Below are positions 44,582 to 56,289 of a DNA stretch of 64,000 nt, one piece after another; within the stretch, counting starts at the first letter, position 1; each line of letters begins with the position of its first letter. The position numbers and the translations under genes are program-made. The notes beneath the pieces are model-generated. The model was not told the DNA's origin. It saw only the letters and a program-made list of their open reading frames with translations, and did no database searches. Location of the stretch: assembly GCA_963556255.1 (NCBI GenBank), contig OY744610.1:65310583-65374582 (forward strand), written 5' to 3'. This stretch comes from Allolobophora icterica (lineage: Eukaryota > Annelida > Clitellata > Crassiclitellata > Lumbricidae).

Positions 44582-45229
44582 TCCATCATTGACACTTAGT
44601 ATGGCCTTTCCAAGGCCAGTACATGACAGAGAAGGCATAGGATCAGAAACGTTCGTTATTTCATGTCAACACATTGCACTATGCACAGGTAATCTCGATC
44701 CAACTCTGACGTCAAATCCGTCATTTCTATGGTTTCCATAGGAGGTTCATGTTATCGCACCATAACTAATGTGAAACTAAGAGTCACCCATCCTAAGATG
44801 TTGATTTTCAAATCTAAATACAACCCCAATAACACCAAATAGAATGAATTGTATTACCTCTAAGGCTGAATAGAGATAAAAGCACTGGAAGTTGAAATCC
44901 GCAAAAAATTTGGTGATGCAAAACTTATGCATCCTACTGTACGACTGATGTTGGTCGATAACGGAATTTCTAAGCCATCCATTACCTCATTGTCCTGAGA
45001 AAATATTTTCTCAAACTAATAATTATACATTTGCCCAGTGACACGTAATAGGCCTACAATTAATTCGTATCAAGAGCAGACGCAGCCACAAGGTGTCGCT
45101 AAACACTGAAAAACCCATCAATTTAGACACCTTAAATTAAGGATCTCCAAGCATTACATTTATAGCCTTAGTCGCATTGTTCGATATTGCAGTTGAACGC
45201 GATTGGCAATAATTATAGTTCAATGACAA

Positions 45230-46600
45230 AGTTTGGATAAATTGGCAACATACAATTGTGAACTGTTTTAGCATTCGAACTGTTATTGAGTGAGACAAGA
45301 ACGGAATTACATGGTACAAGGCAGGACAAGTTTGAATTATTCGAGGGACAGTTCACTTCTCTCTGAAAGGCAGTGATGAAGAGATCACCAGGGCTGTAAT
45401 GGTAAAAGTAGAGGTGAGTATACACGCTACCGGTTAGTTTCCCGAAAAAAATTGGAGGTGAGTACAAATATACGGTCTCTAAAGAACACGCTGTATACCC
45501 GCGTATACCCTCGACTACAGCCTGGAGATCACATACGCTTACTTTACCAAGGTATGAAACAAGCTCTCCACACACAACTTATCTTTCTGTCTGAGTCTGT
45601 CTGCCTCTCTGTCTCTATCTCTTTGTCTGGTGTGCATAGTCGCAGAATGGACAATGGCAGAGGGTTACATTGTCAATGATTCGTGTAAATTTTTGGGCTG
45701 ATAGACAGACAGACATACAGACAGAAAGGAAAATAGAAAAAAATTGGAGAACTGCACCTAAAATTACTCTTTCGTTTGCTGACCACATCTCTAGCCTCTC
45801 TCGGTCTAGTTTTTATCTCGTCTGATTGCCCGCCTTCCACGCTACTCCCATATCTCGACTTTTATATCTGAGCACTTGCATTGGCTTCCGCTCACTGCGC
45901 GTATCCAGTTTAAAATCCTGTTCCTTACCTCTCGAGCGTTCCAAGTTCAAGCTCCTCGTTATCTCTGTGATCTTATCTGTCGACCTCTTTCGGCTGCCTC
46001 TGGCCGTCCTCTTCGTTCTTTATACCGACATGTCGGTTTAACGACATTTTATGTTTATACCGACATGACCTCTTGGTCCCTCGGACCCGGACTTCTATGG
46101 CTCAACACCGTGCCTACGCATCTGTTGGCCCGTCCCTCTGGAATGATCTTCCTTCCAAGACTCGTTCTCAGGTCCTAACTGGGGGCATTTCTGCTTCTTC
46201 TCGCTGTCTTAAGACTTTTCTTTTCTCACGCAGCTCCTCGCACTGGGAGCGCCTCTGATTAGGTTGTACTGCGAGAGGCCCTTTATAAATTCATAAATAC
46301 AATACAATACAATATCCAAAGCCTCTGACATTGGTGAGGTTAAATATGAATTCTTATTTTTTTAAAATAATAGCATTACCAATCGGTGGAAGTTTTTTCA
46401 GATGGCGGTACATCATTCTAATAGAAACGGACATCTAGATAGGTGAGAATTAAAGGCGCTATATCATGCAGATTAACGCAAAGGACCAAAATGGTCATTT
46501 TAACATGAAAAGTTAATGCTAACACTTGAAATACAACACTCTAATTAGACACCTTTTATTAAAGCATTCCGAACGCTATGATAAACGTGAATCGCGTTCA
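45230..46600 (+). repeat. Composite repeat with CTGT tract, copy 3, split by a LINE
   Basis: GTTATTGAGTGAGACAAG, GGTACAAGGCAGGACAAG, ACTTTACCAAGGTATGAAAC, short CTGT/ACAG tracts, then AATTGGAGAACTGCACCTAA where the LINE (45764-46313) interrupts. It resumes with ATCCAAAGCCTCTGACATTG, AGATGGCGGTACATCATT and AGACACCTTT (46547) with TATGATAA at 46577, 20 nt between. Confidence 0.75.
45764..46313 (+). pseudogene. CR1/L2-like LINE 3' fragment, nested insertion
   Basis: Encodes, across frames, LADHISSLSRSSF, LHWLPLTARIQFKIL and the terminal YASVGPSLWNDLPSK then SSSHWERL with stop near 46258. The 3' UTR has GAGAGGCCCTTTATAAATTC and a (TACAA)n tail. A 34-bp extra segment near 46027-46066 duplicates TATACCGACATG. 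Same family as 19745 and 61655. Empty counterparts of the target are at about 39470 and 60860. Confidence 0.85.
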
Positions 46601-46989
46601 TTAAATGCTTAATCCATGGGATGACATATTTAATTTAGTTCACGACTGAACGGCACACCTGAACTAAATTCAATCTCATGCGACTTCTTCTTGTGTGCCT
46701 AAAACGAGACTTTGTTGATGGTGTACCGTGCAATGATTCTATCCATTATCTATTACGGAAGCATCGCCTACGACAACACTTCATCGTCGAACTGAGCCAA
46801 ACTTGTCACAATAAAGTACAAGGTCCTATCCATCTGCTGTGGCGCACTGCGGGGCACAAGCAGAGCGCCCCTTCAGGTCGAATGCGGAAAGATACCTGTA
46901 GCCAACCATGGAGAATCGTACATTGGCCTACGCTAGATATGTGCTGTGTTGATAGTTTTCGCTAAGTGTCACCTGTGGCAATAGTTTTC

Positions 46990-47480
46990 CATCCAACCGC
47001 CCGGGTCTACTCGCTCGTCATCATATCTTTCTCTATCTCGGCCTTCAGTCTCATCATCTCTGAAATTCTGCAACCGCTCCTTAGTCTATGCTGCACCAGC
47101 TCTTTGGAACGATATCCTAAAAGATCTCCGCCAGTTTGCTCATCCTCCCATATCGCCTGTTGACATCACCTCTCCTCCGCTTGCATTGTCCTCCGCTGCT
47201 TTCCACTCACGACTGAAAACCGAACTCTTCAAGCTATCCTATCCTGATTCCATTCCTGCGCCACCACACAACCGCCATCATCACCGATTACCACCGTAGT
47301 ACCCTGCTGTCTCCTCAGCTTGACCTCCCCGGACTCTGACCTGGCACCGGAACGGATAAGGCGGGCATGGCTATTGCGGACTTGATTTTATATAGAGCCG
47401 GTGAAAAAAGCTGGTCTCCCTGACGTGGCTTTTGTGTGGCGCTGAGAAATTTCGGAAATTTACATTTACATTTACATTTT
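46990..47480 (+). pseudogene. LINE C-terminal fragment with (ATTTAC)n tail, nested insertion
   Basis: The frame reads SSLKFCNRSLVYAAPALWND and AFHSRLKTELFKLSY, a typical non-LTR polymerase end of CR1/L2 type. The 3' UTR ends with a (TTTACA)n tail. The host repeat AATAGTTTTCGCTAGGTGT is split after AATAGTTTTC and resumes at CGCTAGGTAC. It is uninterrupted at about 61499-61517. TTTTC may be the target duplication. Confidence 0.8.
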
Positions 47481-47519
47481 CGCTAGGTACAAATTGCATG
47501 AGTATGAATATAGCTTATA

Positions 47520-47553
47520 TATAGGTTCTGAAATTTCAAATGTAAAGGTGTCT
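47520..47553 (-). promoter_or_regulatory. Box B-TATA module
   Basis: TATAGG at 47520 and AAAGGTGTCT at 47544 (24 nt). The intervening bases do not resemble other families. Confidence 0.4.
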
Positions 47554-47659
47554 AAGTAGTTCTGTGTCAGCGTTCGCGTGCTTTCATGGCGTGTTGGTAA
47601 AGTCAGATTTGTTGTAAATTATATAATATTCTACTTTAAATATATATTATATTAGGGTT

Positions 47660-47765
47660 ATAATAATAATACTAATAATAATCTTCGTTTATTAATTCAA
47701 ACTAACAAGAACGCAGTAAGATTACACGATATGGTAGTAACAGACGATAACAAGTTTAATAGGAG
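47660..47765 (-). mobile_element. SINE 3' end (family of 13583), minus strand
   Basis: Plus strand: (ATA)n, then TCTTCGTTTATTAATTC, GAACGCAGTAAGATTACACG, ATAACAAGTTTAATAGGAGT. 5' truncated. Confidence 0.65.
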
Positions 47766-47789
47766 TCGAATTTGGTCTATGACGAAGAG

Positions 47790-48340
<551 letters not shown>

Positions 48341-48513
48341 TGAATGCCGCTCAATCTCTAGAATCACATAAACATTGACTGCCACAAGATGTCGTTAAAG
48401 GCGAAACATTAATACATTTTATACACGTGTGTATGAATTACGTTCAATCAAAGCATTTGATCCAATGCTTTTGTAAGGTCGACGTCAACGGCTCTGACAA
48501 CCACAAGATGTCG

Positions 48514-48865
48514 TCAGTGGTGGCGATCTTGTCTGAGAGATGGGGGGGACAAAGTCGGCCAGGAATTCATGTCCCCCCAAATTTTTTAACACTTTTAGGA
48601 ATTCATCTCAACAAAAACTTGATGACTTTTCTAGGAATTCATCTCCAAAAAAGTTGATGACCTTTTTTCAGACTTTCTTTACGAATTTCTTCTTCCTTCT
48701 CTGAATTTTTTTGGGGACACTTCTGCTCAAAATTGGAGTTTTTCCCTCGTCGGGTCAAAAACGCATCGAAAACCCTCAAGCGCACTTACATTTCTCCGCC
48801 ATTTTCTGGTGTTTCTTCTAAATTTGGGGGGGGGACAAATGTATGACTGTCATTTTATTTGAGGT
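48514..48865 (+). mobile_element. Possible hAT-type non-autonomous element (G-run termini)
   Basis: Begins near CAGTGGTGGCGATC and contains GGGGGGGACAAAG, CATGTCCCCCC, repeated AGGAATTCATCTC units and GGGGGGGGGACAAATG at the right. CAGTGG plus G-runs recall hAT ends, but no matching inverted end or 8-bp duplication is evident. Confidence 0.4.
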
Positions 48866-49010
48866 AAGTAAGTAAATAAGTAATTATTTTCTTTATTTGA
48901 CCAGTTGAAATAACGCACTCTGGTTTACACACATGGCAGACAATTAGAACATATACATCATAACCAAAAATGTCTTTCTCTTTTGTCCATCAGCCTTAGG
49001 TATTGTCCGA
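48860..49010 (-). mobile_element. LINE or SINE 3' end with (TTAC)n tail
   Basis: GGTAAGTAAGTAAATAAG, TTCTTTATTTGACCAGTTGA and ACGCACTCTGGTTTACACAC. Same body as 36145-36350. Confidence 0.6.
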
Positions 49011-49058
49011 TTGTGAACATGTGTGCTTGTCGATAACGACTGGAAACTAAACTGTTTT

Positions 49059-49095
49059 AGACACCTTTAAATCGTTTTAGGTCAATTATATAAAT
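49059..49095 (+). promoter_or_regulatory. Box B-TATA module
   Basis: AGACACCTTT at 49059-49068 and TATAAATT at 49089 (20 nt between), then TTTTCGTCCAATTGCTA. Related to 57304 and 59544 in the trailing TTCGTTCAATTGCTAG. Confidence 0.4.
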
Positions 49096-49639
49096 TACTT
49101 ATTTTCGTCCAATTGCTATCTCAATCCTCCTGATTTTCTGTGTTATGGAGGGTCAATTACGTTTTCTTGAAAGTCGTGATATATCAACGGACTTGGCAGT
49201 CACAAGATGTCATTAAAAATAACATAACTTATTATTATTATTATTATTATTATTTCCAAAGTTTAACGACATCTTATGTCTGCAATTGACGTTGACGTCT
49301 TCAAAGATAAAAATTGTATTTCAGTTCATTTTTATGAAAATGTCTTCCACAATTTTACTACTATGCAGTAATCACAAACTCCAAATTTCTAAACCGCTAC
49401 CCGAAAGTTAAGTGAGGGCACCAGCTTATTCACGAGAGCTGCATCGTGTCAGAGGGGTTGTCCAGATATGTGAAGGGAAGATACGAGATTCAACTGGTAC
49501 ATTTATATAGCGCTGGGCTATTCTGGTCCAAACAGGGCTGTAGTGTTACAATTTGAGGTGAGCACACGCTACCGGTTAGTTTTCCGAAAAAAATTAGAGG
49601 TGAGTACACGCTAATGGTTAAGTTTCCGAAAAAATGTTT

Positions 49640-49855
49640 CTTGGCATCGGCATATGAGGCTGGTGGCTAGTCTTCTCCCTCGCCGTCTCATCTTCCCACC
49701 GACGCTACATGGCCAGTGTACTCATTTCCCAGTTGGCTAAGGGGTGCGGGTGGAGTAGATATCTCGAACCGAATTTTTCCCCTTGTGGGGATCTGAATCC
49801 CCTACCGCTCGATTGACAATCCAGCACGTTAACCACTCCACTTACTAACTGCCTA
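49640..49855 (-). mobile_element. SINE with tRNA-like head, minus strand
   Basis: Minus strand: GTGGAGTGGTTAACGTGCTG, ATTGTCAATCGAGCGG, GGGGATTCAGATCCCC, then a body ending GGCGAGGGAGAAGACTAG. Same family as 14990-15212, with the anticodon-like loop mutated. Confidence 0.7.
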
Positions 49856-50169
49856 ACTAACGATGGCAAATTACGATTCTGGAATTACTTTCAATCGTCA
49901 ACTCCAAATTTATAAAGCGCTACTCATAAGCCAAGCGCAGCGAACCAACTTATTAAAAGCCTGCGTCGTGTCAGAAAGGTAACAAATCACCTGTGTCCAT
50001 AGAGGTTCTGTTGTAGGTGATGCGAATGGATTCTATAGAAATTAGCACACGACTGCGTTGAATTAAAACAAAGGAGACTATTCTTCGTTTGATACTTAGT
50101 GTTATTTCGTAAGTAGAAAAAAGACTTCAATTATCGCGTTCTTTGTTTGAATCCCTAGAAGAATATTTC

Positions 50170-50450
50170 GCATTTAATAATAATAATAATAATAATCTTC
50201 GTTTATTAATTAAAAGTGACAAGTACGCAGTAAGATTACATGATATAGTATTAACAGACGATAACAAGTTTAACAGGAGTCGAATTTAACTGTGCGAAAG
50301 GTATGTAAGGCGCCCATCTGTTACTACTGCTCATTTAACAATCGCCACCTAAGGAATGAAGGCTGAGTTAACCTTGTGGGGCTAGCGGGTGTAGCGTCCT
50401 TCTAGTCTTCCTGCCAGCGTGTTACCATTCAACCATCTCCCCGCACCAAG
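50170..50450 (-). mobile_element. SINE (3' end family of 13583), near full length, minus strand
   Basis: (AAT)n at 50178-50195, CTTCGTTTATTAATTAAAAG, CGCAGTAAGATTACATGAT, GTTTAACAGGAGTCG, then a tRNA-like stretch whose reverse reads GGGGAGATGGTTGAATGG and GGTAACACGCTGG. The B box is not clear. Confidence 0.6.
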
Positions 50451-51230
50451 TCCAGCTGATCTGTCAAATGAACATGCAATTAATTAAATCAAAGCTTCAG
50501 TCGATGGCGCTGAGCAATAATTGTTTATGCAAATAATATGCATAATTACAAGTAAAAAGACGTCGTTAATCTTTTGGAATAATAAAGAGTCAATCACTCC
50601 ATGCTGTGCCGGCTCCTCGGTTTCACAGGGTTAGCTCTGGATTAGGTAACAAAAAGCTCGGAAAAATACCAGATTGTTACAAATTCTTTATTAGAATATT
50701 AATTTCTTTCAAGTTATCATTTCTTGTGGTTGGCAGGGCCGTTGGTGTCAATTGTAATTGGACAAGATAAACAAAGACATTGGCTACAATGGGAGGCTCA
50801 GAAAGGATCGAGATCCCGTTAAGGAGGGACACCCACGTAGCGATAATTGCAAATTTAAAGTGAAGACAGCCGATCTAATTGCAATGTTAAAGCAAAGTGA
50901 TTCTAGATTTGTCCGAAGGTTTATGACATAATACAATTGCTGAACTACACTCATTAGTATCAGTATATAACTTTCTTAACTATAAACTTAACTATATGCG
51001 GACAACTGGACCAGTAATGATAATGTATGTAACCGTTAATAAGGGAGGTTCGCAACTTCGCAGTCTATTTTTAAATCCTGTGTAATAATAAACTGTGTTA
51101 AGAACGGTGAGAACTGTTCAAATTAACTTCTGCCTACGTCAACTTTCTTTGTTGTCATAAGATGTCGTTATACTCGGGATCCTCCTGTATAATAATCGAG
51201 AATTACGTTCAGTCGCTAGTCGTACTTTGG

Positions 51231-51312
51231 CAGTTCCAGTCCCAGCCTGAAGAAAGGAGGAGGGAGACGCTAATGAACTTCGTTATGGCAGTATCGTTAA
51301 ATAGCAACTAAC
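51231..51312 (+). repeat. CCAGTCCC/GTCGTTAAAT tail block
   Basis: TTCCAGTCCCAGCCTGAAG, GGAGGAGGGAGACGC, GGCAGTATCGTTAAAT, AGCAACTAACC. Matches 24355-24440. Confidence 0.6.
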
Positions 51313-51363
51313 CAACCATTGAAACGTTCAATTGAGGCTCTTCATTAGCCATTAAGGTTCAAA

Positions 51364-51436
51364 GGCCTTTAAGGCTTGTTTTATTTGGCAGATAGGCTCT
51401 TTTCCTTTACGATTACAGGAAAGAGCCTTAAAGGCC
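51364..51436. repeat. Nested inverted repeat cluster
   Basis: Arms GGCCTTTAAGGCT and AGCCTTAAAGGCC, with inner GGCTCTTTTCC and AGGAAAGAGCC, as at 24484-24556. Confidence 0.75.
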
Positions 51437-51620
51437 AACGAAAAGAGCCTTAATGACCACAAAACGAACCCCGTTAACTGGACTTTTAAATGGGAAGAAA
51501 CTGAATTGAATTTTAGAAGGCAGGCAGGCAAGCATACTCTCTGAAAATGGAAATTCTAAGCCACTCGTTATCTCAGTCTAGTTCATGCAAAATAATTAAA
51601 TCGCGTCGACAGCAGCAGCA

Positions 51621-51714
51621 GCCACAAGATGTCGCTAAACATCGAACGCTATCGCACGAAATAAAACGCTCCAATTACACACCTTTAATTAAAGGTCTCA
51701 CTGTACTATAATAA
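51621..51714 (+). promoter_or_regulatory. Box A-box B-TATA module
   Basis: GCCACAAGATGTCGCTAAAC at 51621, ACACACCTTT at 51677-51686, TATAATAA at 51707 (20 nt between). Confidence 0.45.
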
Positions 51715-52854
51715 AATTATTTGCGCGTAGTCTAATGCTGTTTTATTTTGTAACTGATCAGAAAGGATCTTTTGATGGCCAAATATTTACAGAGCTTCAT
51801 TTTAAAATACATTAACATCAAATATAGAACTTTGCTTACCATAAGTGGCATGATAATAGTTGGAACAATAATCATGTATGATATCCGCCGCTGTATGGTC
51901 TTAGTCGCCAAGGATTTTTGATCCAGACTTGAGCAAGTTGTAACCAGATACAGCGCTCATGATATTTATTCTCCTTTACATTTAGTATAACAAAATAATC
52001 TATGCAGGATTTCCATCTGAGTCTTAAATAAAAAAATGCCCCTACAAATTTAACGGTCTATTCTAATTTGATATCATTTTTCTTAAGAACGATCAATAAT
52101 TTAGTTATTTTCCTCGTTTTAGTAAATTAGACTCCGCTGGTTTTAGTTAAATGGAAATTTTAGACCATTCTCATTACACCAGTCGCTTATTTTATCCATT
52201 GCTTTCTGAAGTCTGTCATGAATTAAGTTTCGGCAAACAACGATGAATCTAGATAGAGGAAAATCTACCAATTAATGAACGAAAATGATGAGTCATTTTA
52301 TAGCATTGGAAGAAAACGATTTAAAGGTGTCTTTGCAGAGTGTACTTTAATGTTTCGTAATCGTAATTATAGTAAACATCAAACTTCTAAAGCGCCACTC
52401 TAAGGGAAAGCGCAGGGCACAGGCTTATTCACGTGCGCTGCGTCTGGTCAGAGAGGTTTTCAGAGAGGTTTTCTAAAAGGGTTGTCGAAAGGAGGTTCGA
52501 GTCTGGTTTCCAGGGATCCCGATCCAGAGAGAAGGCAGAGAGCTACTAAGGTGGGAGATCAGATGTGTCCGGGTAAGAATTCTTCAGAGCGCGGGCAATG
52601 GCGCAGTTAGAAGCTGCATTGCGGAGTCGGAGAGAAATATACAGCGTGAAAGATTAGAGAAGTAAATGTGTCTCATGGTTCAAATATTCGCCTGGGCATA
52701 AATTTGGTTCAAGATTTCTGCACCACCTGGACCCCTTAGCCAAATCAGCTATAATGAGTACACTTACCGCAGCTAAGAAAACGAAGTCGCTAACACTTCA
52801 TATTCATGGCTGCCTCTCAGGCTAGCTTGAGGGACTGATCTTCTTCTCTACATA

Positions 52855-53095
52855 TCTTTAAATTTGTGGCTACAACTACAATATCAGATGATATCCATAT
52901 GAGCTCAATATGGATCCCATATGGAATATGGGTTCCACTATGGTATGCTGTAGAGAGATAAAACGTTAATCTCGGTAACCTACACGTTTCACTTACAGGT
53001 CGTATGGGCAAAATAACAACCCACAACACTAAACCCGTTAAACTACATTTTTTACTTTCCAAACAGTAGTTCTTTCGCAACGTTGCATGCAGTCC
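52855..53095 (+). repeat. Empty-site copy of the RTE host repeat
   Basis: Matches 5390-5572 joined directly to 7292-7350, with a single CACAACACT at 53022-53030. This is the reference that proves the RTE boundaries. Confidence 0.85.
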
Positions 53096-53199
53096 ATTAC
53101 CATATAGTCTGGCAGTTTGGCGTAAAAATTGCTCACTTCATGACAGAATTGTGAATGTGTTGCTACAATTTCAACAAAACTTCAAGTTTAAAAAAAGTC

Positions 53200-53860
53200 C
53201 GCCTATATCAGTAGTTGTCACATAATGTTGACAGAAATTTGCATGAAATAATATCATGGTTCTGCCATTCACATGCGGCATTCCTTGAGCAGACGCGCGG
53301 TTCCCGTGTTGGCAAAGAGTGCTCGAATTAGACACCTTTAATTGCGCTTATATCAACAGTATAATAATCATCAAATGCCTGCATTGCATATGTTTGATCT
53401 AGGTGCGCTCCTACGTAGCTATAAGACCTCGTTAAACACAGAAATACATAGGTAATAGTTCGATGTTTCTACATTTCAACAGAGCAATCCCTTAAGATGC
53501 ACAGAGAGGCAGATGGTAATAGGCGAGTACGGTTTTCGTCTTTGTTGTTTCCTACCAGGCTTCCAGATGCATGCGCGCACAACTTCTCTAATAGGACCCC
53601 AACGAATTCTATGAAAAGACGAATCTCTGTCGATCGTTCGGTAGGATCAGAGATGGCAGTCACCTCACCGCTGCGGAGTATTAGATGGGTTGTCCGGAAA
53701 TATCAAATGGAAATTCAAATCCGGTTGCTAGAGAGGCCAGAGAGAGGAGACAGATTTCCATGGGCATTAATTATATGTGGCTCGTATTGGCTCTATGTGG
53801 GTTTCACATGTAAATATGGATTCTACGTGGAGTCCATGTGGGGTCCTGGCATAGTAAAAT
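53200..53860 (+). repeat. Dispersed repeat family of 3655, copy 4
   Basis: Starts with AGACACCTTT (53330) and TATAATAA (53360), 20 nt between, then GGCGAGTACGGTTTTCGTC, CGATCGTTCGGTAGGATCAG and GGGTTGTCCGGAAATATC. Confidence 0.7.
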
Positions 53861-53879
53861 TTTACAATAATGCGGCATT

Positions 53880-55310
53880 TTTAATAATTACCAGACGCAT
53901 ACTGTGACATGGAAGTAACCAAGCAGCTAACGTCCTACGCATATATAGCATCGGCTAACTATTTTTAAAAGGTGTCTAAAGAGATAACAGTAACCTATCG
54001 GCCATGGTGTCTCTTGAACCCTATCCCTAACGCAATTCGTTGGCCGCCTATTTGCCAGATTATCGAATATAAAATTTCTGAGTCTAAAGGTGAAAGTTGA
54101 CAAATTCCCCAGGCTATTTCGAGAACTCTGCTGCAGCAACTCAGGTGTGACAGGCCGCGGAAAAGTTCGCTCTGCACGCATTTCGAAGATGCACCGTCGT
54201 GCTTTTTCAGTGGTTGGACAGGCAACTCGGACTGAAGGATATTCCAGGTGGTCGCCGTGGAACAACTTTCCTTCAGAGCTTCCTTTTTTCTAACCAGTGA
54301 TTCTTCATACACCTTTGACAAACATTTTAAAACTTTCCCAATCGCCGGAGTTGGGATGGGATCGCCTCTGAGATGGAATCTTTGACAGACGTTATTTAAA
54401 TCCTCTGAATATAGGAATGACTGAACGAATAAATAAATTAATTAAATAAATGCTATACAGAAACGTATAGACGCAATATTTCCAATAGATTAAGTTTGCA
54501 AAAGTTTTACAAACCATTGCTTATTGAAAATCAAAAAGTATATTAATTTCAACAGTGAGTTCTTACGGTGAGCATTGTAATTTTGCACACCATTTCTTAA
54601 ACGAAAGACGATTTAATATAAATCTTAGAATAATGGTAGAACTGTTCAAAATAATTTCTAACGACGTCAACGGCCGTTGTTGTCACAAGATGTCGTTAAA
54701 CTTCTGGAATAAAAAATAAAATAATAATAACTTTTTCACTATGTAGAACAGCCTAAGATGGTCGTTAAACAAACCCGACTCTGTTAACCCTCGAGTGCCC
54801 AAGCTATTTTTTGGTACACGAATGCCCAACGGGGGGGGTCCAACCGGACCCCAATGTTTTCATTGTGATATCTGGAGAACGGATTGGAATATTTTAACGG
54901 GATTTGGCTTGTTATAATCCAAATTCAATTTGCAATCGACTGATATATGGTATTTCACAATAATATGCGTTAAAAATTTATTTCTGGGCTGGTAAACCAT
55001 GTGTCAGTATGACCATCAGCCGCATATCTTGGGGGGTGCCCTTGGTATATATGCTATGGTTGTGGGCTACAGGGTGGTAGAATAATCACGCAAAATATAT
55101 CATACGAAGCCCAATTGAAGGCTTTAGGATGTCCTAGAACCAGTTTTACAATTTCGCTGCCGTTCTAAAGTTATCCGTGGAAAAGCGGGTCTGGGGTCCG
55201 GTCGGGCCCCCCCCCCTTGGGCATTCGAGGGTTAATGCAAAGCTACACGTTTTTCTATAATGGCCGCCTCCTTCACCACCGCTGTCTGTTAGAATGGGCG
55301 CCATGTCGTT
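53880..55310 (-). repeat. Dispersed repeat, sister of 32640-33550, with MITE
   Basis: TATAGC at 53944 and AAAGGTGTCT at 53968 (24 nt), CAATTCGTTGGCCGCC, a LINE C-terminal fragment at about 54080-54330 (HRRAFSVVGQA), AAAGTTTTACAAACCATTGC, a box A copy at about 54664-54698, then the TTAA MITE. Confidence 0.7.
54788..55230. mobile_element. piggyBac-type MITE flanked by TTAA
   Basis: TTAA lies on both sides (54784-54787 and 55231-55234). Ends are CCCTCGAGTGCCCAAG and the inverse of CCCTCGAATGCCCAAG, a 16-bp inverted repeat with one mismatch. Subterminal GGTCCAACCGGACCCC and GGGGTCCGGTCGGGCCCC extend the symmetry. The 443-bp interior has no open frame. The sister repeat reads CTGTTAATGC at 33481, an empty site with one TTAA. 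TTAA duplication with CCC... ends is the piggyBac pattern; the transposase source is not in the window. Confidence 0.88.
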
Positions 55311-55744
55311 TAAGGTCCACGTGTAGCTAGACTCCGATTCAAATCTCTGAAATAGGCAACGATCGCCCGGGAGGCGAACTGGGAAGCGTGTGCACTCCTA
55401 CCAGTGTACGTACATGTAACTGGACTAACACTCTGCATACAATTCTTCTGACGATACCAGTCCAAAACCTCGTTAAATGAGGTGGACGACGTCAATCCAT
55501 ACCTGTCCTTTAATCGGCTACGGAGGCTGGAGACTGTCGAAGATGCTCCAAGATGACGTCTGCTTTATTCCAGTATCTTCGTCTGTTCCGCTTCACTTAT
55601 AATTATCACACTGATGTTTATATAGCGCCAACAGTTAAAGTGCATAGTCTTCCACTCTTCTTCTCTCTGGGTCTTTGAGAGTTAGCAATTAGGAGCTACA
55701 TAAATCGCACACTTACACACATATATACATAATTGCAGTTTTTA

Positions 55745-56040
55745 ATTATAATTGCAATTATAACCGAAAACTTATATAGCGCCACTCAGATCAGAGGCGC
55801 TATTGACCCCCATCAGGTTTACAATGGTCTATGGAACTGAAGAGGAGGCAGGAGGCTCTTGGCAGAGGAACTGGGGAAGGCTGTTATAGGCTGAAGGACC
55901 CACGTAGACAAAAGCTCCGGGACTGGGCCGTGGAAGAATGCATACGTGGAACACCCATGAGGCCACGGGCCGAGGTTCGCAAGAAGGCCATTGGAGGTAA
56001 GGAAGAAACAGATCAAACTGGAATGCAATGTTATTAGTAA
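55745..56040 (-). pseudogene. LINE C-terminal fragment, minus strand
   Basis: The minus frame shows FVYVGPSAYNSLPQFL, the GP..WN.LP motif of CR1/L2-type ends with Trp replaced. The plus-strand left side (TATATAGCGCCACTCAGATC) resembles a LINE 3' UTR. Strongly truncated. Confidence 0.5.
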
Positions 56041-56289
56041 CTTCTATTGCGCCGGTGTCTAATGCACAAGGCATCAACCCATGGCACACCAAAACCAAGC
56101 CGTAATCCTGTCAATATCCGAAAGATCAGTCCGTAAGACTAGTCCGTAAGAATCGATACAGGAACAGCTGAAGATCGGATACGAAATTTAATGACATCTT
56201 GTGGCAATAAAGCATCAAAGGCCACTGAAATGTTTGCATGAAAGTTGAGGTTTACACCAATTGATACAGTTTTTCTAAAATGCCTTATA

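Larger units (their letters stand above)
42437..45180. repeat. About 3-kb duplicated block, copy 2
   Basis: Collinear with 9470-12530. Differences from copy 1: no (TTAC)n LINE end, no (ATTACG)n SINE, a tandem 122-bp duplication at 42597-42840, and a (TA)n tract at 43447-43507 in place of a shorter AT stretch. The transposase relic is better preserved here. Confidence 0.8.
50755..52855. repeat. Long dispersed repeat, copy B (sister 23890-26415)
   Basis: Same order of landmarks as copy A, without the extra tandem unit. It continues past the copy A breakpoint into TTTAAATTTGTGGCTACAAC, so it is joined to the repeat that precedes the RTE element near 5400. Confidence 0.75.
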
